From JBGTIS01 sp041745535 (GTDB lineage: Bacteria > Bacteroidota > Bacteroidia > Cytophagales > Cyclobacteriaceae), in NCBI GenBank assembly GCA_041745535.1, contig JBGTIS010000304.1, positions 1 to 6,856 on the forward strand: a stretch of 6,856 bases of DNA, read 5' to 3'. The position numbers and the translations under genes were made by a program. Of the stretch, positions 1 to 3,969 are shown one piece after another; within the stretch, counting starts at the first letter, position 1; each line of letters starts with the position of its first letter. The notes beneath the pieces were generated by a model. That model made no database searches, was not told the DNA's origin, and worked only from the letters and a program-made list of their open reading frames with translations.

Positions 1-17
1 GATGGGTATGGATTTAA

Positions 18-56
18 CTTTTTCAGGGCAAGGCATGGTCGCCTGCCCCGAAAAAG
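18..56. other. Stem-loop downstream of the SRPBCC gene
   Basis: Positions 18-34 pair with 41-56 around a six-base loop (35-40). The stem has about 15 pairs, with one A/C mismatch (25/49) and one bulged A (31). It begins 24 bases beyond the stop codon of the minus-strand SRPBCC gene, where a terminator would be expected. On either strand the T-run lies in the 5' arm and the 3' arm is A-rich, with no U-tract after the stem, so it is not a canonical intrinsic terminator. It may mark the 3' end of the transcript or be a dispersed palindrome. Confidence 0.5.
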
Positions 57-79
57 TATGTGATCGGCGCTGTATATGA

Positions 80-574
80 TTATGAGGTAAGCAATTCGTC
101 CAGATTTTCCAGGGCAGCGATAAAGCCTTCTTTGAAGCCCATTTCAATAATCTTTTCCAAATCAGCAAGCTGCTCATATTTTATTTCGATGTTAACCAGC
201 GTTCCCTGTGCTGATTCACTGAAGGTATTATGCCACAGCGATCGGGGTAAGGTATGATCAATATTGCCCTGCTCATCGCAAAAAGCATCCTGGGCCGAAA
301 AACTTTTTTTGGGGGTAACAGACTTGAAATCAGCCCGGGCCCAGTGTGCCTCTCCTTCCGGGCTAACCATCGCATAGAGCCAGTACCCACCCTCTTTGAA
401 ATCTATGGTTTTGGTTTTGGCTTTCCATGGTTTTGGTGCCCACCACTGGTCCAGCAACTGGCTTTCGGTCCAGGCAGCCCATACGTTTGAAATGGGTGCC
501 GCGAATTCTCTTTCTACCACGATTTTTTTATTTTCCTTGTCAACGGAAAAATTCATTAAAAGATTACTTTTCAT
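80..574 (-). CDS. SRPBCC / AHSA1-like START-domain protein
   Basis: This 164-residue protein belongs to the SRPBCC (Bet v1/START-like) superfamily, in the branch annotated as 'activator of Hsp90 ATPase homologue 1-like'. These are cytoplasmic proteins with a helix-grip hydrophobic pocket; the ligand is unknown here and no enzymatic function should be assumed. Visible hallmarks are the N-terminal strand ending in a 'VEREFAAPISNVWAAWT' segment (about residues 20-36), the 'LLDQWWAPKPW' segment (about 40-50) typical of this branch, and a long C-terminal helix (about 133-162). The length is normal. The chosen ATG lies 11 bases inside the 3' end of the ArsR gene, suggesting translational coupling; an in-frame ATG at 556 (residue 7) is an alternative that would leave a short gap. 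Pairing of an ArsR repressor with an SRPBCC protein is a recurrent arrangement in bacteria, so the two are probably induced together. Confidence 0.88.
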   Translation of the reverse strand: MKSNLLMNFSVDKENKKIVVEREFAAPISNVWAAWTESQLLDQWWAPKPWKAKTKTIDFKEGGYWLYAMVSPEGEAHWARADFKSVTPKKSFSAQDAFCDEQGNIDHTLPRSLWHNTFSESAQGTLVNIEIKYEQLADLEKIIEMGFKEGFIAALENLDELLTS

Positions 575-896
575 TTTTGTTTGTTTTTAGGTTAATTAAT
601 ACTTGATCGAGCTGGTCAAAACGGTTTTCCCACATCTGCCGAAAAGGTTGTAACCAGTCTGAAACTTCGGTAAGTTTTTCTACTTGTAGCGAACAATGGC
701 GTTCTCTGCCTTCTTTGGTGATGGCGATCACACCACATTCCTGTAATATTTTTACATGCAGTGAGATGGCTTGTCTGCTCATCTCAAACTGATCCGCAAT
801 GGCGTTGAGGTTTTGTGATTTTTTGGCTACCAGGCGTATGATCTCCCGTCGGGTTGGGTCGGCAATAGCCTGAAAAATATCTCTTCTTGATTCCAT
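564..896 (-). CDS. ArsR-family winged-helix transcriptional repressor
   Basis: This 110-residue DNA-binding protein starts with MESRRDIFQAIADPTRR. The 'ADPTRREII' segment (residues 12-20) and the helix-turn-helix around residues 29-56, with recognition helix 'SRQAISLHVKIL', are typical of the ArsR/SmtB fold. A wing follows at about 57-70. The ELCVCDL-type cysteine metal site of classical ArsR is absent and the only cysteines are C54 and C68, so metal sensing is not supported. It probably acts as a dimeric repressor of itself and the overlapping SRPBCC gene. An upstream in-frame ATG at 938 would add 14 residues, but those codons run through the operator and promoter and lie upstream of the inferred transcription start, so 896 is preferred. 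There is no Shine-Dalgarno motif; the start is preceded by ATAAAG. Confidence 0.9.
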   Translation of the reverse strand: MESRRDIFQAIADPTRREIIRLVAKKSQNLNAIADQFEMSRQAISLHVKILQECGVIAITKEGRERHCSLQVEKLTEVSDWLQPFRQMWENRFDQLDQVLINLKTNKNEK

Positions 897-907
897 CTTT
901 ATGTATA

Positions 908-955
908 TGCAAGTATTTGCTTGCAAATATAAATGCAAGTATTTGCTTGCGCAAG
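908..955. promoter_or_regulatory. Operator array of GCAAG/CTTGC arms, likely ArsR binding sites
   Basis: Two identical 17-bp copies of GCAAGCAAATACTTGCA (minus-strand reading) lie at 950-934 and 924-908, with the same phase 26 bp apart, about 2.5 helical turns. Each is an inverted repeat with 5-bp arms GCAAG/CTTGC and a CAAATA spacer. A further CTTGC at 955-951 abuts the first copy and creates the perfect palindrome CTTGCGCAAG (955-946). Arms therefore alternate CTTGC, GCAAG, CTTGC, GCAAG, CTTGC. One copy fills the spacer between the -33 and -7 boxes and the other starts at the last base of the -7 box and covers the expected start site. That placement fits repression by occlusion; the bound protein is inferred to be the adjacent ArsR protein. 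Confidence 0.7.
924..954 (-). promoter_or_regulatory. Bacteroidota-type promoter for the arsR-SRPBCC unit
   Basis: On the minus strand TTG (954-952) is followed after exactly 20 bases by TATATTTG (931-924). This matches the Bacteroidota primary sigma consensus of a TTG-type -33 box and a TAnnTTTG -7 box. Transcription would begin a few bases beyond 924, leaving roughly 20 bases of untranslated leader before the ATG at 896. The assignment rests on the consensus match and position only. Confidence 0.65.
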
Positions 956-1070
956 TTTTTCTAATAAAAATTTAAATGGATTGGAAAAAATATCCCCTCT
1001 TTTTTAGGAGTCGGTACGAAACGTGGTGCTGATGGAGGGTTATACAGTTTGAGGGAGAGCGGCAACAGAC

Positions 1071-1106
1071 AAAAAAAATAGTTCCTGAATACCATCCAGG
1101 AACTAT
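1071..1106 (-). terminator. Intrinsic terminator of msrB
   Basis: On the minus strand a 10-bp perfect stem (1106-1097 with 1087-1078, core AGTTCCTG/CAGGAACT) and a nine-base loop run directly into eight T residues (1078-1071). The hairpin lies 29 bases past the msrB stop codon. This is a textbook Rho-independent terminator, and it separates msrB from the downstream arsR promoter region on the same strand. Confidence 0.88.
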
Positions 1107-1135
1107 CAAAATTAAAAGGTATTCCTTTTAAATAT

Positions 1136-1684
1136 TTATTTTATTGATTCAAAATCCAGCGATACTGAATTCATACAATATCTTAATCCTGTTGGTTTGG
1201 GGCCGTCGTTAAATACATGGCCTATATGACCTTCGCAAACGCCGCAAACTATTTCGGTGCGCCGCATACCCAGGCTATTGTCGGTTTTCTCCAGAATATT
1301 AGCGTTTGGCAAATGATCGTAAAAGCTGGGCCATCCGGTTCCGGAATCAAATTTTGTTTCTGAAGAGAACAAAGGATTACCACATCCTGCACACACAAAA
1401 GTTCCTTTTTTGTCAAAATGGTTGTATTTGCCACTGAACGGCCGCTCCGTACCTTCGTGCCGTAGTACTTCAAATGCCTCCGGCGAAAGCCGCTCTTTCC
1501 ATTCTGCTTCAGAAAGTTTTACTTTTTTTCCTGTAAATTCAGCTATTAAAGAAGCGGTTTCGGTAGAAATCCGCTTGCTTTGGGTAGAAACCCGTTTGCT
1601 TTCGGTTTGACCGGAAGAATTGTTACAGGCAGTAAAAATGATTAAAGTGGTAAAAACCACCGCGATTGATTTCAAATAGTTCAT
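1136..1684 (-). CDS. msrB: Peptide-methionine (R)-S-oxide reductase, lipoprotein form
   Basis: This enzyme reduces the R epimer of methionine sulfoxide in proteins, repairing oxidative damage. The 182-residue product begins with a lipoprotein signal peptide ending in FTAC (lipidated Cys20), so it is expected to be membrane-anchored in the periplasmic space. A low-complexity linker follows (about 21-45). The SelR/MsrB domain spans about 61-182: zinc ligands C98/C101 (CAGC) and C147/C150 (CGVC), the FDSGTGWPSF segment (112-121), the active-site GHIGHVFND segment (152-160) and catalytic Cys170 in RYCMNSVSL. The position often occupied by a resolving cysteine in SG-C-GWPSF is Thr116, and no other free cysteine exists, so regeneration must use another route. 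The gene is monocistronic, bounded by its own terminator and a divergent gap. The ATG at 1684 gives a complete signal peptide. Confidence 0.96.
   Translation of the reverse strand: MNYLKSIAVVFTTLIIFTACNNSSGQTESKRVSTQSKRISTETASLIAEFTGKKVKLSEAEWKERLSPEAFEVLRHEGTERPFSGKYNHFDKKGTFVCAGCGNPLFSSETKFDSGTGWPSFYDHLPNANILEKTDNSLGMRRTEIVCGVCEGHIGHVFNDGPKPTGLRYCMNSVSLDFESIK
1562..1603 (-). repeat. 21-bp tandem duplication inside msrB
   Basis: Two consecutive 21-bp units (1562-1582 and 1583-1603) agree at 18 of 21 bases. They encode the near-identical heptapeptides SKRVSTQ and SKRISTE in the linker between the lipidated cysteine and the catalytic domain. The repeat keeps the reading frame and lengthens the tether; it does not touch the active site. 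Confidence 0.8.
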
Positions 1685-2018
1685 ATGTTTATAGTTTTTT
1701 CAGAGATAAAATTTTTTTTGTCGTCCAACTTACAATTGCCCTACATTCCTTAAGTTATCTGGTTTTTTAACTATTGGTTTATCGGTAAGCAGGGTAACCT
1801 GAATGATTTAAGTAGCTTTCAGGCTTCACTCTGGCCTGTTCGATCTACCTTATTATGTACGTATTTCATGATTAAATAGATTTTTCCGGAAGTTGAGTCG
1901 CACAGGCATAAAAGGTTGGGCCATTGGCCATAGGAATTAATAAATTTTATGACCAATTTTAAATATAAAACCACTTTTATAGTATTACCTTATCAACCTG
2001 TTCAAAATATAACTGTCT
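1685..2018. other. Divergent intergenic region between msrB and the VOC gene
   Basis: This 334-base A/T-rich gap has no convincing gene. For msrB (minus strand) a candidate promoter is TTG (1728-1726), 17 bases, then TATCTCTG (1708-1701), one mismatch from TAnnTTTG. For the VOC gene (plus strand) a weaker candidate is TTG (1916-1918), 22 bases, then TAAATTTT (1941-1948), also one mismatch. Both are guesses from consensus. Small inverted repeats are present: CCTGAA/TTCAGG (1798-1803 and 1818-1823) and GGCC-ATT-GGCC (1919-1929). None is strong enough to name an operator or riboswitch. Confidence 0.4.
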
Positions 2019-2390
2019 ATGAAAACTGAATTTCTTGGTCTGCGAACTACTATTTATAAGGTAGATGATATGGAAAAGGCCAAAACATGGTATGCCCAGG
2101 TGCTGGACATAAAGCCTTACTTTGATGAATCCTTTTATATTGGTTTTAATGTGGCCGGATTTGAACTTGGTTTGCAACCCGCCGAGGAAGCCAACCATAC
2201 CAAATCAGAGAGTGTACTTACCTATTGGGGCGTGGACGATATTGAAAGTACCTACCAGCGTTTGGTAGCCGCGGGTGCCGCACCCCACCAGGAACCTACC
2301 GACGTGGGTGGTGAAATTAAAGTGGCTGCTGTAAAAGATCCCTGGGGAAATATTTTCGGTATCATTTATAATCCTTTCTTTGCATCCTGA
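2019..2390 (+). CDS. VOC-superfamily (glyoxalase/bleomycin-resistance fold) protein
   Basis: This 123-residue cytoplasmic protein shows two babbb-type halves of the vicinal oxygen chelate fold. The first runs from about residue 5 to 54 (TTIYKVDDMEKAKTWYAQVL, then FNVAGFELGLQP) and the second from about 66 to 118 (LTYWGVDDIESTYQRLVAAG, ending in VKDPWGNIFGIIYNP). The DPWGN-F-G-I-NP ending is characteristic. Glu49 could be a metal ligand, but the histidines that normally open the first strand of each half in glyoxalase I are missing, so a glyoxalase I assignment is not supported. The substrate is unknown. The length is usual for a single-chain VOC protein that dimerises. It is probably the first gene of a unit with the DUF1080 gene, which starts 15 bases after its stop codon. 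Confidence 0.9.
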   Translation: MKTEFLGLRTTIYKVDDMEKAKTWYAQVLDIKPYFDESFYIGFNVAGFELGLQPAEEANHTKSESVLTYWGVDDIESTYQRLVAAGAAPHQEPTDVGGEIKVAAVKDPWGNIFGIIYNPFFAS

Positions 2391-2405
2391 AAGTAACTTA
2401 ATATC

Positions 2406-3278
2406 ATGAATCAACTATTTTTATGCAGGGCAGGGCTGATAAGCCTTTGTATGGCTTTGCTGGCTTCTTTTACTGCCAGGGCACAAAACAATACGGATCA
2501 GGAAGACTGGGAGCAGCTTTTTAATGGCAAAGACCTTACGGGCTGGACGGTTAAAATACGAAACCACGAACTGGGCGATAATTACAACAATACCTTTCGT
2601 GTAGAAAACGGCGCCATGATTGTTTCGTACGACCAGTACGATGATTTTGCCAAACAGTACGGACATATTTTTTATGAAAAACCCTATTCTTTTTATAAAA
2701 TCAGGGTGGAATACCGGTTTGTAGGCGAACAGGCACCCAATGGCGAAGGCTGGGCCACCCGCAACAGTGGCATTATGCTACATTGCCAGGACCCTAAAAC
2801 CATGGCCAAAGAACAGGATTTTCCCATTTCCATAGAATTTCAGTTGTTGGGCGGATTAGGAAAAGGCGATCGCCCTACCGCCAACCTGTGTACACCCGGC
2901 ACCGAAGCGGAGCAGAATGGTAAAATGATTCCCTCTCATTGCATCAGTTCCAGTTCAAAAACCTATGAGGGCGATCAGTGGGTTACCGTGGAAGCCGTGG
3001 TAATGGGCGATTCTGTCATTCAGCATATCGTGGAAGGTGATACGGTACTGGTATACGAAAAACCGGAAATTGGCGGGGGCGTGGTAAGCGGTTACTACGA
3101 CTGGGCCAAAAAAGACGGTACGCCTTTGAAGGAAGGTTATATTTCACTGCAAAGTGAAAGCCATCCCATAGAATTCCGCAAGGTGGAAGTGCTTAACCTG
3201 GAAGGGTGCACCGATCCGAAAGCCATCAACTACAAATCGTACTATGTGAAATCGGATAACTCGCAGTGCCGGTATTAA
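2406..3278 (+). CDS. Secreted DUF1080 / 3-keto-disaccharide hydrolase-type protein
   Basis: This 290-residue protein carries the DUF1080 domain (PF06439), a concanavalin A-like jelly roll annotated as 3-keto-disaccharide hydrolase and abundant in Bacteroidota that degrade glycans and glycosides. An N-terminal signal peptide (about 1-26, hydrophobic stretch 10-22, probable cleavage ARA|QNN) indicates export by Sec. Domain hallmarks are WEQLFNGKDLTGW (35-47), NSGIMLHCQDP (120-130), ISIEFQLLGG (141-150) and the closing strand GYISLQSESHPIEFRKVEVL (244-263). The last 23 residues (268-290) form a GCTDPKAINY...C.Y module in which C268 and C288 could make a disulfide; this resembles the GC-D-P-A-NY-C-Y motif frequent at the ends of secreted Bacteroidota proteins. 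The actual sugar substrate cannot be read from sequence. It lies 15 bases after the VOC gene and 24 before the GNAT gene. Confidence 0.92.
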   Translation: MNQLFLCRAGLISLCMALLASFTARAQNNTDQEDWEQLFNGKDLTGWTVKIRNHELGDNYNNTFRVENGAMIVSYDQYDDFAKQYGHIFYEKPYSFYKIRVEYRFVGEQAPNGEGWATRNSGIMLHCQDPKTMAKEQDFPISIEFQLLGGLGKGDRPTANLCTPGTEAEQNGKMIPSHCISSSSKTYEGDQWVTVEAVVMGDSVIQHIVEGDTVLVYEKPEIGGGVVSGYYDWAKKDGTPLKEGYISLQSESHPIEFRKVEVLNLEGCTDPKAINYKSYYVKSDNSQCRY

Positions 3279-3302
3279 CTGTATTTAGCCAAATACTTTT
3301 CT

Positions 3303-3752
3303 ATGAACATACATTGCAGATTAGCAGGCACAGAAGATGTGAAGCACCTGCTGCGCATGATGGAAGCTTTTTACCTCATTGACCAGTATCCTTTCGACAA
3401 AGCATTAACCAGAGAAAACTTGATGGATTTTATTCAAAATCCTTATTTGGGCAGGTTATGGATGGTGGAAGGAAATGAGCAGGTTGTGGGATACCTGGTA
3501 TTATCTTTTGATTTCAGCTTCGAATTCAAAGGAAGAAATGCTATGATCGATGAATTTTATATTGAAAAAGACTATCGGAATCAGGGTATTGGCAGCCAGA
3601 TGCTTCACTTTGTGTTGGAGGAAGCGAAAAAGTTAAACCTGAGGGCCGTCCATCTGGAAGTAGAAAGACACAACGAAACCGGAAAAAAGTTATACAGTAA
3701 ATTCAATTTCAAAGACCATAACCGGTATTTGCTCACCCGGTATATCACCTAA
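3303..3752 (+). CDS. GNAT-family N-acetyltransferase
   Basis: This 149-residue cytoplasmic enzyme is predicted to transfer an acyl group from acetyl-CoA to an amine. The order of elements is the GNAT one: N-terminal strand and helix (CRLAGTEDVKHLLRMM, 5-20), central strands (VVGYLVLSFDF, 61-71), the IDEFYIEKDYRNQGIGSQML motif A (82-101) with the acetyl-CoA pyrophosphate loop RNQGIGS at 92-98, and motif B with the VHLEVERHNETGKKLYSKFNF segment (116-136). The acceptor is unknown. The start codon at 3303 is 24 bases past the DUF1080 stop and has no Shine-Dalgarno motif, consistent with the other genes here. It is probably the last gene of the VOC-DUF1080-GNAT unit. Confidence 0.93.
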   Translation: MNIHCRLAGTEDVKHLLRMMEAFYLIDQYPFDKALTRENLMDFIQNPYLGRLWMVEGNEQVVGYLVLSFDFSFEFKGRNAMIDEFYIEKDYRNQGIGSQMLHFVLEEAKKLNLRAVHLEVERHNETGKKLYSKFNFKDHNRYLLTRYIT

Positions 3753-3783
3753 GTAAGTGGACAAAAGTAATAAAGTACTCCTT

Positions 3784-3834
3784 GCCGGATTTATTCCGGC
3801 ACCCCCTTCATGAGACCCCGGAATAAATCCGGGG
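3784..3834. repeat. Nested palindromic repeat (REP-like), two hairpins in inverted orientation
   Basis: CCGGATTTATTCCGG (3785-3799) and its exact reverse complement (3818-3832) form a 15-bp perfect inverted repeat around an 18-base loop. Each arm is also a small hairpin: GCCGGA-TTTAT-TCCGGC (3784-3800) and CCCCGGA-ATAAA-TCCGGGG (3816-3834), both with perfect arms. The transcript could thus fold either as one long stem or as two short ones. No T-run follows on either strand, so a canonical terminator is unlikely. The shape suggests a dispersed REP-like element, between the GNAT gene and the acylase gene. Confidence 0.7.
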
Positions 3835-3969
3835 AGAATGCCCTAAAACTATTGCTCACCTACTTAACTGCTCAATTAGAATTAAAACCACTACAAACTT
3901 TTAAGGATTCAATGTGTTAATTTTCTTTCAGAACGAAAAAAAATCCTGCCCATTGAACCCAAGCTAATC

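Noticed and set aside
254..490. A 78-codon plus-strand open frame opposite the SRPBCC gene
   Set aside because: It has no protein-like hallmarks and lies antisense to a recognisable domain; the same applies to the open frames at 60-257, 181-390 and 396-590.
564..896. Metal sensor (ArsR/SmtB sensu stricto)
   Set aside because: The helix 3 ELCVCDL-type motif is missing and no arsenic or metal-efflux gene is adjacent.
908..950. Two identical 17-bp repeats with a short spacer, considered as a CRISPR remnant
   Set aside because: There are only two copies, the spacer is 9 bp, no cas genes are nearby, and the position within a promoter explains them better as operator sites.
1919..1929. GGCC-ATT-GGCC inverted repeat in the msrB/VOC gap
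   Set aside because: The arms are only 4 bp, with no T-run and no link to a promoter box, so chance occurrence is likely.
1977..2198. A 73-codon minus-strand open frame opposite the VOC gene
   Set aside because: It is antisense to the VOC coding region and its translation resembles nothing recognisable.
2019..2390. Glyoxalase I (lactoylglutathione lyase)
   Set aside because: The fold is VOC, but the conserved metal-binding histidines are not at the expected strand positions, so only the superfamily is called.
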